A DNA stretch of 64,000 bases, taken from Kribbella pittospori. Its GTDB lineage: Bacteria; Actinomycetota; Actinomycetes; Propionibacteriales; Kribbellaceae. The position numbers and the translations under genes are program-made. The first letter of the stretch is position 1. The number at the start of each line of letters is the position of its first letter. The stretch spans positions 558,001 through 622,000 of the forward strand of contig NZ_SJKB01000004.1 of assembly GCF_004331465.1 (NCBI RefSeq), given 5' to 3'. Shown in pieces: positions 34,216-43,376 of this stretch. The notes under the pieces were generated by a model, which did not search any database, was not told the origin of the DNA, and saw nothing but the letters and a program-made list of their open reading frames with translations.

Positions 34216-36794
34216 ACCGCCCCAAGATCCTGCACGCATCCCTGGTGGCCGTGGGAGTCTTCATCGCGGCAGCGATCGTGTCGCCGATGGGCGGCAGCCC
34301 GGCGAGTGCGGACAGCCACGCCGCCCAGGTTCAGCAGGGAGATCTGCTGCTGCCCAACCACGGCTTCGAGCAAGTAGCGACCGGGTGGACCGCCGGCAAC
34401 GGCAAGGGTGCGGCGGCGCCCAAACCGTGCCGCGTCCTGACCACGTCGACCACCTGGGCGAGTGAAGGCACGCATTCGCTGAGCTTCTCCGGACGACCGC
34501 CCTGCATCGACGCGGGCGCGGTGAGTACACCGGTACCAGTGACAGCAGGGCAGAAGTACTCGGCCTTCTCACACCTGCAAGCCCAGGCCGAGACCTCCAT
34601 CGCGCTGCGATGGCTGAACGCGCAGGGCACACAGGTCGGGCGTTCCTCCAGCCAAAGGAAGCGGTGGAACGACACTGTCGAGGTGACCGCGGTCGCGCCG
34701 GCCGGTGCCACCACCGTCGCGGTCGAGCTCGGCGCACATGCCGCGGCGTCCTTCGACGACGTCCTGATCACGGCGCCGTACACGGTGCTGCAGCCGCAGA
34801 TCACCAAGCAGGCTTCGTTCCTCAGCATGGCGGCCGGGGTGGACGAGAACGGGCGCCACGTCACGTACGCGATGGCCACCGGCTCGGAGAACGATCCCGC
34901 AGTGCTGACCATCACCGACATCCTCACCGGGAATCTGGTCCGTAACGTCGAGCTTCCTGGCGCCACAGGTGCGTGGGGAGTCCGGCAGAACCCGGTGACG
35001 AAGACGGTCTACATCGGCGCCTACCAATCCGCGCAGTTGTGGCTCTACACACCAGGTGAGGCGCAGGCCCGACGGATCGGTGCACCTCCGATCGCAGCCT
35101 GGGGTTCCATGTACGACATCGACTTCGACGACCAAGGCACCGCGTACGGCAGCGGCTGGGGAGAACCGACCCAGGGTTTCAGGGGTGCCGTGATCTTCAA
35201 GTACGTCGAAGGGACCGGCTTCCAGGGCACGCTCGGCCCGAACCCGCTCACCACGGACGCCTACTACACCCGCACCCTCGCCTACGAGGACGAGACGAAG
35301 ACGATCTTCACCGGCACCGGCACGAAGACCCACCTGTTCGGTTGCTCGACCGTCGGCGAACCGCGCTGCAAGGATCTGATCGGGCTGTTCAGCCCCGAGT
35401 TGCAGAACGCGCCCTGGGTGTACGGCGTGACGGCCGGCCACGGGTACGTGATGGCCTGGGCCGGCGACGCGAGCAGCCAGGGCAAGGACTCCCTGGTCGT
35501 GTTGAAGGTGTCACGCGACGCGGCCGGCGAACTGCAGGCCACCAAGGTGACCGAAATCAAGGGCGTCATCTACAACGGGTCGTCGCCGGTCGTCGACGGC
35601 AAGATCTACTACTCCAAGGCCAATGATCCCGGCCAGCCGCTGTACGGCTTCGATCTCGCCGCGGGCACCGAGGCCAAGATGCCGAACTCCCGGACCGGCA
35701 TCTTCTCGCGCCGCTGGGAGGCCGTGTCGCTGGGCGATCCCGCCTGGCCCGGGACCACGCTGGTCGGCTGGAACTCCGGCGCCGTACTGGTGAAGTACAA
35801 CCTGCAGACCGGCACACTCGTCCGCACCACGGTCCAGGGCGTCCCGCTGGTCTCGACCCGGGTCAACAGCATCACGACCGGGCCCGACGGACGAATCTGG
35901 ACTGCCGGCTACCTCACCGGCGGTCTCGGCAAACTAACCTCGATGCGGGACGACGAGCACGTCACGTACCCGGTCGGTGGGCAGGCCGAATCCATGCTCA
36001 GCTACCGCGGTCGTGTCTACCAGGGGACGTATCCGTACACCCGGATCGAGTCCTTCACCCCGGACGACGTCACCTCCGGGCGCGCACCTCGGGTGGACTG
36101 CTCGATCGGTGCGAACCAGAACCGGCCGTACGGCCTGGCGGCGTACGGCGACCGGATCTACTACGGGACGCAGGCCGAGTACGGGCACGACCAGGGCGCT
36201 TTCGGGTGGCTGGACCTGACGACCGGACAGTGCACCACGCTCGACGGAGTGATCGGGCACCAGTCCGTGAACGCGATCGCGGCCAGCGGTGACAAGGTCT
36301 TCGGCGGCGGGAGCATCTTCTACAGCTACGACGGGCTCCCGATCGACACCCAGGCGAAGCTGCTGATCTTCGACCAGTCCACGCAGCAGCCGAAGACAGT
36401 CATCTGGCCGGTGCCCGACACCAGGTCGGTCGACGCGGCCGTCACAGCCCCCGACGGCACGGTCTGGTTCTACGCCGAAGGCTGGCTCCTCGCGATCGAT
36501 CCGGCCACCGAACAGTGGGTCCATCGCGAACACGTCTTCCCGGACCTGACGCCACCGGCCCGGGTTCCCGGATACTACGCGACGATGCTCCTCGGTGCCG
36601 ACGGCAAGATCTACGGCAACGTCGCCGGACGGGTCTTCGACTTCGACCCGGCCCACGCCCGAACCAGCGGCTCGACCACCGGCGACCTCAGAATCCTCTT
36701 CGAGGGCGCAGGCCCCCACCTGACCCGCGACGCCTACGGCAACCTCTATGCCCCGTACGGCGCCACGAAGCTGGTCCGGATCAACCCCCGCTAG
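34212..36794 (+). CDS. Secreted beta-propeller protein with N-terminal jelly-roll module
   Basis: An 860-residue exported protein. The signal peptide is residues 1-35 (core VAVGVFIAAAIV, cleavage after PASA). Residues about 45-190 form a beta-sandwich binding module (LLLPNHGFEQVATGWTAGNG, ...ASFDDVLITAPY). The remainder is a long propeller: repeats such as TITDILTGNLVRNVELPG, WGVRQNPVTKTVYIGAYQSA, ITTGPDGRIWTAGYLTGGLG and LAYEDETKTIFTGTG. It resembles the propeller at 26972-28888. It is translationally coupled (ATGA) to the preceding Tat protein and closes the rightward operon. The function is unknown; a substrate-binding or lyase role is possible. Confidence 0.82.
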   Translation: MNRPKILHASLVAVGVFIAAAIVSPMGGSPASADSHAAQVQQGDLLLPNHGFEQVATGWTAGNGKGAAAPKPCRVLTTSTTWASEGTHSLSFSGRPPCIDAGAVSTPVPVTAGQKYSAFSHLQAQAETSIALRWLNAQGTQVGRSSSQRKRWNDTVEVTAVAPAGATTVAVELGAHAAASFDDVLITAPYTVLQPQITKQASFLSMAAGVDENGRHVTYAMATGSENDPAVLTITDILTGNLVRNVELPGATGAWGVRQNPVTKTVYIGAYQSAQLWLYTPGEAQARRIGAPPIAAWGSMYDIDFDDQGTAYGSGWGEPTQGFRGAVIFKYVEGTGFQGTLGPNPLTTDAYYTRTLAYEDETKTIFTGTGTKTHLFGCSTVGEPRCKDLIGLFSPELQNAPWVYGVTAGHGYVMAWAGDASSQGKDSLVVLKVSRDAAGELQATKVTEIKGVIYNGSSPVVDGKIYYSKANDPGQPLYGFDLAAGTEAKMPNSRTGIFSRRWEAVSLGDPAWPGTTLVGWNSGAVLVKYNLQTGTLVRTTVQGVPLVSTRVNSITTGPDGRIWTAGYLTGGLGKLTSMRDDEHVTYPVGGQAESMLSYRGRVYQGTYPYTRIESFTPDDVTSGRAPRVDCSIGANQNRPYGLAAYGDRIYYGTQAEYGHDQGAFGWLDLTTGQCTTLDGVIGHQSVNAIAASGDKVFGGGSIFYSYDGLPIDTQAKLLIFDQSTQQPKTVIWPVPDTRSVDAAVTAPDGTVWFYAEGWLLAIDPATEQWVHREHVFPDLTPPARVPGYYATMLLGADGKIYGNVAGRVFDFDPAHARTSGSTTGDLRILFEGAGPHLTRDAYGNLYAPYGATKLVRINPR

Positions 36795-37038
36795 CTCCAC
36801 CCGGCCGGAGGTTGGTGCCAACGACACCGCGGACTGTGGTCGCGAAGCGGCTCGCCGTACACCCGCGACGACCCGATTCCCGCCTGGCCACGACACCGCG
36901 GGGCGACAGTGGCGTCCATTGTGAGTGCCGCACGTCCGCATCCCGGCGCTACCGGGGATTCCGTACGCCTCGCTGGCCAGATGATCGCCGCGTCGACCTG
37001 GTGATCCCAACTGCAACCAACCTCATGCCCGGGTATAC
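36795..37038. other. Intergenic region between propeller and helY, nothing recognised
   Basis: A 244-bp convergent gap. The 12-mer ACGACACCGCGG occurs twice in it (around 36822 and 36892). No gene, clear terminator hairpin or promoter is seen. Confidence 0.5.
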
Positions 37039-39852
37039 CTAGTCGACCACGGAGGCGTACGAGATCACACCGCGGCGGATCTGGTCGACGACGGACCGCG
37101 CCGTACTGCGCAACGGGGTCGGGCCGGCCGCGTCCGCGACCTGCTCGGTCAGGTCGATCAGTTGCTTCACCCAACGAACGAAGTCGCCCGCGGCCAGGTC
37201 CGACTCGTACAACACCTCGGCCAGCGACGCACCCGACGCCCACCGGAACGCCGGCCAGCAGAACCCGAGGTCCATCGACCGCAGGAAGTCGACCCGCATG
37301 TCCCGCTCCAGCGCGGACAGGTCGCGCCAGATCGACCCCATCCGCTCCAGCGCCAGCCGTACGTCGCCGCGCGGCAACCGTGGCGACGTCGGCTCGTCCT
37401 TCGACCGCGCCTCGTACACGAGCGCGGCCAGACAGGCGGCCAGCTCCGGGACGGTCAGGTCGTCGAACACTCCTTGCCGAAGGCACTCAGCGGCGACCAG
37501 GTCGAGCTCGGTGTAGATCCGGGCCAGCCGGTCGCCGGCCTCGGTGGTCTTGTCACCGTCCAAGTAGTGCAGCGCGTCCAGCACCTGGCAGACCCGGTCG
37601 AACTGGCGGGCGATGGTGTTCGTCCGCTGCTCGATCTTGCGCTGCACGTCGCGGTTCTCCCGGTCGAGCCGGAAGTACCGCTCGGCCCAGCGGGCGTGGT
37701 CCTCCCGGTCCGAGCACCCGTGGCACGGATGCGCGCGCAACTGCGCCCGCATCTCCTGCAACTCCGGATCGTCGGCGTGGCTGACGACATCCCGGCCGCG
37801 GGTGCGCGACGGCGGCCCGTCCTCACCGAGCATGTCGGAGCGGGTGCGCAGCACCTGCGCCAGCTCGCGCCGCTGCTGCGGGTTGCGCGGGTTGAACTTC
37901 TTCGGGATCCGCAGACTGCCGATCGCCTCGACCGGGGTCGGGAAGTCGATCATGGACAGCTTGCGGACCTGCCGGTCCAGCGTCAGCACAGTCGGCCTCG
38001 GGCCCTCGCGCTCGGACCGCATACCCGGGTCGAGCACCAGCGCCCAGCCCGCACTCCGGCCGGCCGGGATCCGGATGATGTCGCCGATCCGCAGCTTCTC
38101 GATCGACTCCTGCGCCTCGACCCGGCGGTCCAGCTTGCGCCGTTTGGATCCGGACGCCTCGCGCTCACCGATCCTCCGGCGCAGGTCGGCGTACTCGAGG
38201 AAGTCGCCGAGGTGGCAGTCGATGGACTCCTTGTAGCCCTCCAGCGCCTCGGTGTTGCGCTGCACCTGGCGGGCCAGCCCGACGACGGCCTGGTCGGACT
38301 GGAACTGCGCGAACGAGAGCTCGAGCATGTCGCGCGCCCGCGTCCGCCCGACCTGGCGAACCAGATTCACCGCCATGTTGTACGACGGGGAGAACGACGA
38401 GCGGAGCGGATACGTACGGGTCGAGGCCAGACCGGCGACCGCGCGCGGATCGAACCCGGGCTGCCACAGCACGACCGCGTGCCCCTCGACGTCGATGCCA
38501 CGGCGACCGGCACGACCGGTGAGCTGCGTGTACTCCCCCGGCGTGATGTCGACGTGCGCCTCGCCGTTCCACTTCGAGAGCTTCTCGAGGACGACCGTGC
38601 GCGCCGGCATGTTGATGCCCAGGGCAAGCGTCTCGGTGGCGAACACGACCTTGATCAGGCCGCGTGCGAACAGCTCCTCGACGACCTCCTTGAACGCCGC
38701 CAGCATGCCCGCGTGGTGCGCCGCGATGCCGCGGCTGAGCGCCTCGGAGAAGTCGTGGTACCCGAGTACGCCGAGGTCCTCGTCCGGCAGGTCCGCGGTC
38801 CGCTCGGCCAGCACCCGCTTGATCTCGTCCCGCTCGCTCGGCTTGGTCAGCCGCAGGCCGGACCGCAGGCACTGCAGCATCGCGTCCTCGCAGCCCTTGC
38901 GGGAGAAGATGAAGTAGATCGCCGGCAGCAGCGCGCCCGCGTCCAGCTCCTCGACGACATCGGACCTGTACGGCGTGAAGTGGGTCCGCGTCGGCCGGCC
39001 CTTCGGGAGATCCCGGCGCCGACGGGGTTTGCGCGAGTCGTCGCGAAAGATCCGGTTGTCGTCGCGCGCGATCCGGACCAGCTGGGGGTTGACCAGATCC
39101 TTGATGTCGACCTGGTTGGCTTTGGCAGGGTTGCCGGACTTCGCCGGCTTGGGCGCACCGACGCGCGCGGTCGGCGCCTCACCGGCGAACAGGTCGTGCA
39201 GCCGCTTGCCCACCATCACGTGCTGGAACAGCGGCACCGGCCGCTTCTCCTCCAGCACGACGACCGTGTTGCCGCGGACTGTCTCCAGCCAGTCGCCGAA
39301 CTCCTCCGCGTTGCTCACGGTCGCGGACAACGACACCACCGAGACCGAGTCCGGCAGGTGGATCAGCACCTCCTCCCAGACCGCGCCCCGAGCCCGGTCG
39401 GCCAGGTAGTGCACCTCGTCCATCACGACGTATGACAGTCCGAGCAGCGTGGTCGAGGCGGCGTACAGCATGTTGCGCAGGACCTCGGTCGTCATCACGA
39501 CGATCGGCGCCTCGGAGTTGATCGAGTTGTCGCCGGTGAGCAGGCCGACCTTGTCGGAGCCGTAGCGGCTGACCAGGTCGGCGTACTTCTGGTTGCTCAG
39601 CGCCTTGATCGGGGTGGTGTAGAAGCACTTCTGCCCGCGCTGCAGGGCCAGGTGGACGGCGAACTCGCCGACCAGCGTCTTCCCGGAGCCGGTGGGGGCG
39701 GCGACCAGCACCTGGTGACCGTCCTCGAGGGCGGCACAGGCGCGCAACTGGAACTCGTCCAGCTTGAAGTCGTAGAGCGCCCGGAACTCCCTCACCGCAG
39801 GATGCTCCTGGTCCGAGCGGAAGACAGCATATTTCTCGGACGGGGTGCTCAT
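37039..39852 (-). CDS. helY: Superfamily 2 DEAD/DEAH RNA helicase HelY (Ski2/Mtr4-like)
   Basis: A 937-residue helicase. Walker A is APTGSGKT (52-59), motif II is DEVH (145-148), motif III-like SLSATVSN follows, and the second RecA domain has ETLALGINMPARTVV and QLTGRAGRRGID. The C-terminal half matches the actinobacterial HelY extension with arch-like and helical-bundle parts. Two cysteines in AHPCHGCSDREDHARWAERY recur in this family. ATG 39852 is chosen over 39876 because the protein then starts MSTPSEKYAVFR. HelY normally closes the paf-tat-dgk block; here it is separated from dgk by accessory genes. Confidence 0.92.
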   Translation of the reverse strand: MSTPSEKYAVFRSDQEHPAVREFRALYDFKLDEFQLRACAALEDGHQVLVAAPTGSGKTLVGEFAVHLALQRGQKCFYTTPIKALSNQKYADLVSRYGSDKVGLLTGDNSINSEAPIVVMTTEVLRNMLYAASTTLLGLSYVVMDEVHYLADRARGAVWEEVLIHLPDSVSVVSLSATVSNAEEFGDWLETVRGNTVVVLEEKRPVPLFQHVMVGKRLHDLFAGEAPTARVGAPKPAKSGNPAKANQVDIKDLVNPQLVRIARDDNRIFRDDSRKPRRRRDLPKGRPTRTHFTPYRSDVVEELDAGALLPAIYFIFSRKGCEDAMLQCLRSGLRLTKPSERDEIKRVLAERTADLPDEDLGVLGYHDFSEALSRGIAAHHAGMLAAFKEVVEELFARGLIKVVFATETLALGINMPARTVVLEKLSKWNGEAHVDITPGEYTQLTGRAGRRGIDVEGHAVVLWQPGFDPRAVAGLASTRTYPLRSSFSPSYNMAVNLVRQVGRTRARDMLELSFAQFQSDQAVVGLARQVQRNTEALEGYKESIDCHLGDFLEYADLRRRIGEREASGSKRRKLDRRVEAQESIEKLRIGDIIRIPAGRSAGWALVLDPGMRSEREGPRPTVLTLDRQVRKLSMIDFPTPVEAIGSLRIPKKFNPRNPQQRRELAQVLRTRSDMLGEDGPPSRTRGRDVVSHADDPELQEMRAQLRAHPCHGCSDREDHARWAERYFRLDRENRDVQRKIEQRTNTIARQFDRVCQVLDALHYLDGDKTTEAGDRLARIYTELDLVAAECLRQGVFDDLTVPELAACLAALVYEARSKDEPTSPRLPRGDVRLALERMGSIWRDLSALERDMRVDFLRSMDLGFCWPAFRWASGASLAEVLYESDLAAGDFVRWVKQLIDLTEQVADAAGPTPLRSTARSVVDQIRRGVISYASVVD

Positions 39853-39862
39853 ACACCCCAAT

Positions 39863-40753
39863 CTATGCGACGCCACCCACAGTAAGGCGCAGGGTCAGAA
39901 AATGAGCGGTCCGGTCCAGGGCCTCGTCGGCCTCGTCCATGACCCCGGCCATCAGCGGGTAGACGTGCGGTGCGCCGGCGACGACGTCCAGGCTGACGTC
40001 GACGTCGTGCTGCGCCGCGCGGACCGCCAGGCGGAGCGAGTCGTCGAGCAGGACCTCGGCGGAACCGACCTGAATCAGCAGCGGTGGCAGACCGGTCAGA
40101 TCCGCGAGCAGTGGGCTCGCCAGCTCGTCGCGGGGATCGTGGCCGGCGAGATAGTGCTCGGCGTACGCGGCCATGTGTGCACGGCTGAACAGCGGGTCGA
40201 GGTCACCTCGCGCGTCCATGCTCTCCCCCGACAGCGTCAGGTCGACCCAGGGCGAGAAGAAGACGGCAGCCACCGGCAGCGGCAGGCCTTCCCGGCGCGC
40301 GGCGATCAGTGTGGCGAGCGCTGCTCCCCCACCGGCCGAGTCGCCCACGAGGACAATCGGCCGTCCACTCCCGAGAAGCTCCTTGTACGCCGCCAACGCA
40401 TCGTCGACCGCGGCCGGGAAGGGATGTTCAGGCGCCAGCCGGTACTCCAGCGACACGGCAGGCAGACCTGTACGCCGTGCGAGCGGCGCCGCGAGGTTGG
40501 CTCCAGTCCGAGCCGACCCGACCACGTAACCGCCACCGTGCAGGTAGAGGATCACCGCGTCGCCATCCGCACCTTTGACCTGCACATCCAGCGCGGGCCG
40601 GCCGCCCAGCGTGCGGGGAGTCAGCGTGACGTCGTCGCCCAGCGGACGGTCGGCGAAGATCGCGTCGAAGTCGGCCCGCTCCTGCGCCGGGGTCCGGTCC
40701 GGGTCCCGCTTGGTCATCATCGATCGCGCCGCGGCGCGCTGGTCCTGGCTCAT
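39863..40753 (-). CDS. Alpha/beta hydrolase, hormone-sensitive lipase type
   Basis: A 296-residue HSL-family esterase. The oxyanion-hole motif HGGGYVVGS is near residue 72, the nucleophile elbow GDSAGGGA near 138, and the acid and histidine are in the C-terminal region (VLLDDSLRL; GAPHVYPL). No signal peptide, so cytoplasmic. It is divergent from a MarR gene, with two palindromic operators between them, and is the likely target of that regulator. Substrates of such esterases are short acyl esters. Confidence 0.9.
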   Translation of the reverse strand: MSQDQRAAARSMMTKRDPDRTPAQERADFDAIFADRPLGDDVTLTPRTLGGRPALDVQVKGADGDAVILYLHGGGYVVGSARTGANLAAPLARRTGLPAVSLEYRLAPEHPFPAAVDDALAAYKELLGSGRPIVLVGDSAGGGAALATLIAARREGLPLPVAAVFFSPWVDLTLSGESMDARGDLDPLFSRAHMAAYAEHYLAGHDPRDELASPLLADLTGLPPLLIQVGSAEVLLDDSLRLAVRAAQHDVDVSLDVVAGAPHVYPLMAGVMDEADEALDRTAHFLTLRLTVGGVA

Positions 40754-40779
40754 CGCCGGCCTCCGTCACTCGGTGATAG

Positions 40780-40821
40780 ATTCCTTGGAATACAGTTCCT
40801 GATAACTACATTCCGAGGAAC
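40780..40821. promoter_or_regulatory. Paired palindromes ATTCC-NN-GGAAT between hydrolase and MarR genes
   Basis: ATTCCTTGGAAT at 40780-40791 and ATTCCGAGGAAC at 40810-40821 are two copies of ATTCC-N2-GGAA(T/C), 30 bp apart, about three helical turns. Additional TTCC half-sites (40796, 40826) lie in phase. This fits cooperative binding by the adjacent MarR regulator at the divergent promoters. Confidence 0.6.
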
Positions 40822-40848
40822 CTAATTCCCACGAAGCAGGATCTGCCT

Positions 40849-41322
40849 GTGACTGATCTCACATCATTGTTCACGGACCTGGTCCGGCTGGAGACGCGGC
40901 TCTACAACGTCCTCGACACCCGGCTGAAGGCCGAGCACGGCCTGCCACTCGGCCAGTTCGAGTTCCTGCGCTTCCTCGCATCCCGCGGCACCGCCCGGGT
41001 CTACGACCTGGCGCAATGGGCCGCGATCACGGTCGGGGCCACCAGCAAGGCCGTCGATCGCCTCGAGGCCGCCGGCCGCTGCCGGCGGATCGCGAACCCG
41101 GGCGACCGCCGTTCCTCCCTGATCGAGCTCACCCCCGCAGGCACCGAGATCCTCGACGCGGCGCGACCCACCGTCGACGCCGAGCTCACCACCTGGGTCG
41201 GCTCGGTCCTCCCGGCCGGGAACCTCGAACAACTCGCCACCATGCTCTCGATGCTGCGCCAACGCGCCGAGATCGACCCGCGCACAGACCGCGCCGAACC
41301 CAGGCCAACTCCCGAGCCCTAG
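40849..41322 (+). CDS. MarR-family transcriptional regulator
   Basis: A 157-residue MarR protein. The winged helix spans about residues 35-100 (QFEFLRFLASRGTARVYDLA, ITVGATSKAVDRLEAAGRCR, then the wing NPGDRRSSLIELTPAG with the conserved D-R-R). The C-terminal tail is Pro/Glu/Arg-rich. The GTG start has a purine-rich stretch (GAAGCAGG) upstream. It probably represses the divergent hydrolase and itself. It is convergent with the MFS gene; their stops share CTAG. Confidence 0.87.
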   Translation: MTDLTSLFTDLVRLETRLYNVLDTRLKAEHGLPLGQFEFLRFLASRGTARVYDLAQWAAITVGATSKAVDRLEAAGRCRRIANPGDRRSSLIELTPAGTEILDAARPTVDAELTTWVGSVLPAGNLEQLATMLSMLRQRAEIDPRTDRAEPRPTPEP

Positions 41323-42665
41323 GTTCGCGCCGGAAGCATCGTTGCCGGGAGCAACGTCACGGCCGTGAAGACGAGCACCCACCAGAACGTGTCCGCGAAC
41401 GCCGCAGCGGGATCGCCGGCGTGGCGACCGAGCCGCGACTGCAGGATCGCAGTCACCACGGCAGCACCGGCCGAAGCGCCGAGAGTCGTCACCGTGGTGA
41501 TGAGACTCGTCGCGCCGGGGATGGCCGCGGGATCGAGTCCGTGGTACGCCGCGACCGACACCGGCACGGTGGCCGCCGCGATTCCCATCCCCCAGACCAG
41601 CAAGGCGATCGCGAGCACGACGAACGAACTCGTCTCCGTCACCTGCGTGAAGGCGAGCGTCGCGACGACGGTGATCCCGACTCCGACGAGCGCCACGGGC
41701 CGAGCGCCGATGCGGTCGGTCAATCTGCCGACGAGAGGCAGGGCGAGCACCGTGCCCAGGCTCTGCGGGGCGAGTAGAAGGCCGGCCTCCAGCGCACTGT
41801 GACCACGAACCTGCTGGAGGTACAGCGGCATCAGCAGCATCGCGCCGAACACCGAGAAGCGGGACAGGAAGTTCAGCACCGTCGCCACAGTCACCGGCCG
41901 GTGGCGGAACAGCCGCAGGTCGAGCAAGGGCATCGTCGTTCGCAGCGCATGAACAGCGAACGCCGTGAGTAGCAGCAGACCACCGATCGCCGACGGCCAC
42001 GTCGCCGTACCGCTGAGGGACAGGACGAGGAGTGCGATCGCCGGTGAGACGAGCGCCAACCCGACCAGGTCCAGCCCAGCCGAGCGACGTACGGCGTCGG
42101 ACGGAACGGTCTTCCAGGCGAGCGCGATCGCGGTCAGCCCGATCGGCAGGTTGATGAGGAAGATCCACTGCCAGCCGATCGTGTCAACGACCAGGCCACC
42201 GAGCAGTGGACCGGCGATCGGCGCGAGCTGGGCGGGGATCCCGACCAGGCTCATCACCCGGCCACGACGGTCGGGACCGGCAGCCTTCGCGAGGATCATC
42301 ATGGTGAGCGGGACGATCATGCCCCCACCGAGACCCTGCAGGACGCGGAACGCGATCAGGCTGCCCGCCGACCAGGCCGTGGCACACAGCGCCGAGCCGG
42401 CACAGAAGACCGCCAACGCCGTCAGCCACATCGTCCGGGAGCCGAATCGCTCCACCAGCCGGCCGGTCGTCGGAATGGTGATCGCGATCGACAGCAGGTA
42501 CGCGGCGCTGACCCATTGGACGGTGGCCACGGACACACCGAAACCGGCCGCGATCCGGGACAGCGCCACGGTCACCATCGTCATGTCGAGCAGCGGGGTG
42601 AGGGCTCCGACCATCACCACGCCGCCGAGTTTCAGAATCGATCGATCCAGGGCGACTTCGGTCAT
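41319..42665 (-). CDS. MFS multidrug exporter, DHA2 (EmrB/QacA) type
   Basis: A 448-residue transporter. TM1 carries MVGALTPLLDMTMVTVALSR-type sequence with the conserved Asp, loop 2-3 TTGRLVERFGSRTMWLTALA (motif A), and TM5 the PIAGPLLGGLVVD pattern of motif C. Length fits 13-14 segments. Its promoter region shares the 18-bp inverted repeat with the divergent TetR gene, which is therefore its likely repressor. Substrates are unknown. Confidence 0.88.
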   Translation of the reverse strand: MTEVALDRSILKLGGVVMVGALTPLLDMTMVTVALSRIAAGFGVSVATVQWVSAAYLLSIAITIPTTGRLVERFGSRTMWLTALAVFCAGSALCATAWSAGSLIAFRVLQGLGGGMIVPLTMMILAKAAGPDRRGRVMSLVGIPAQLAPIAGPLLGGLVVDTIGWQWIFLINLPIGLTAIALAWKTVPSDAVRRSAGLDLVGLALVSPAIALLVLSLSGTATWPSAIGGLLLLTAFAVHALRTTMPLLDLRLFRHRPVTVATVLNFLSRFSVFGAMLLMPLYLQQVRGHSALEAGLLLAPQSLGTVLALPLVGRLTDRIGARPVALVGVGITVVATLAFTQVTETSSFVVLAIALLVWGMGIAAATVPVSVAAYHGLDPAAIPGATSLITTVTTLGASAGAAVVTAILQSRLGRHAGDPAAAFADTFWWVLVFTAVTLLPATMLPART

Positions 42666-42675
42666 CTACCGCACA

Positions 42676-42716
42676 CTACACCGTGCAGTGTAGTGGCGCT
42701 ACACTGCACGGTGTAG
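42676..42716. promoter_or_regulatory. TetR operator: perfect 18-bp inverted repeat
   Basis: Arms CTACACCGTGCAGTGTAG (42676-42693) and 42699-42716 are exact reverse complements over 18 bp with a 5-bp spacer. Each arm is itself palindromic at its ends (CTACAC/GTGTAG), so two regulator dimers could bind. It lies between the MFS start and the TetR ribosome binding site and would control both. Confidence 0.8.
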
Positions 42717-42738
42717 TCGATCGGGAGGAGCACCCGCG

Positions 42739-43338
42739 GTGGTCAGGGAAGGATCGCCGGCCAAACGGGCCGCGATCGTGCGCGCGGCGTTGAAGGTCTT
42801 CCTCGCCGAGGGCTACGCCCGCGCCGGCGTGGACGCGATCGCGGCGGAGGCCGGTGTCTCCAAGCGCACGATCTACGACTACTACGGCGACAAGGAGCGA
42901 CTCTTCCTGGCGGCGATCTCGGAGACGCGTGCGGGCCATGAGAAGGGCTTCGAGGCACTGCTGCAGGAGACCATCGACGACGTGACGGACCTCGAGGACG
43001 CGCTCTTCCGCTTCGGGCGGGTGTTCGCGACCGAGGTGGCCAAGTCGGCCGAGCGGACCGAGATCCTGCGGCTGATGATCGCCGAGGCGGCCCACTTCCC
43101 CGGCCTGCTGGCGGACCGGCCGACCAGGACCGCCCTGGCCGATCGGCTCGAGGCCCTGCACCGGCGCGGCCTGCTCGACGTACGGGATCCGGTCGAGGCG
43201 GCCGAGTTCCTCGGCGTGCTCGTCACCGGACCCGTCCAGAACCGGACCTGGTACGGCGCGGTGCCGGTCGATCAGGACGAGATCGATCACCTGGTCCGCA
43301 GCGGCGTACGGATCTTCCTGGCCGCCTACGGCAGATGA
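42739..43338 (+). CDS. TetR-family transcriptional regulator
   Basis: A 199-residue TetR protein. The DNA-binding domain covers about residues 10-60: AIVRAALKVFLAEGYARAGV, DAIAAEAGVSKRTIYDYYGD and KERLFLAAIS. The C-terminal ligand domain has the TetR_C pattern with AEAAHFPGLL. The GTG start is preceded by GGGAGGAG at 42723-42730. It is divergent from the DHA2 exporter with the perfect operator between them. A strong terminator follows. Confidence 0.9.
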   Translation: MVREGSPAKRAAIVRAALKVFLAEGYARAGVDAIAAEAGVSKRTIYDYYGDKERLFLAAISETRAGHEKGFEALLQETIDDVTDLEDALFRFGRVFATEVAKSAERTEILRLMIAEAAHFPGLLADRPTRTALADRLEALHRRGLLDVRDPVEAAEFLGVLVTGPVQNRTWYGAVPVDQDEIDHLVRSGVRIFLAAYGR

Positions 43339-43341
43339 CCG

Positions 43342-43373
43342 CCGCCCGACCGCCGGGCAGGGCGGTCGGGCGG
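43342..43373. terminator. Bidirectional terminator, 13-bp perfect stem
   Basis: Arms CCGCCCGACCGCC (43342-43354) and 43361-43373 pair perfectly around a 6-base loop. It fills the gap between the convergent tetR and chitosanase genes and can serve both. Confidence 0.85.
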
Positions 43374-43376
43374 AAC

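Noticed and set aside
36795..37038. Two copies of ACGACACCGCGG as a possible att-like direct repeat
   Set aside because: Only 12 bp, GC-rich, and the enclosed 70 bp contain nothing; no recombinase lies nearby.
37162..39435. Long rightward open frame opposite helY
   Set aside because: It mirrors the helicase codons in high-GC DNA; its Arg/Gly/Gln/His-rich composition matches no family and the helY frame has all helicase motifs.
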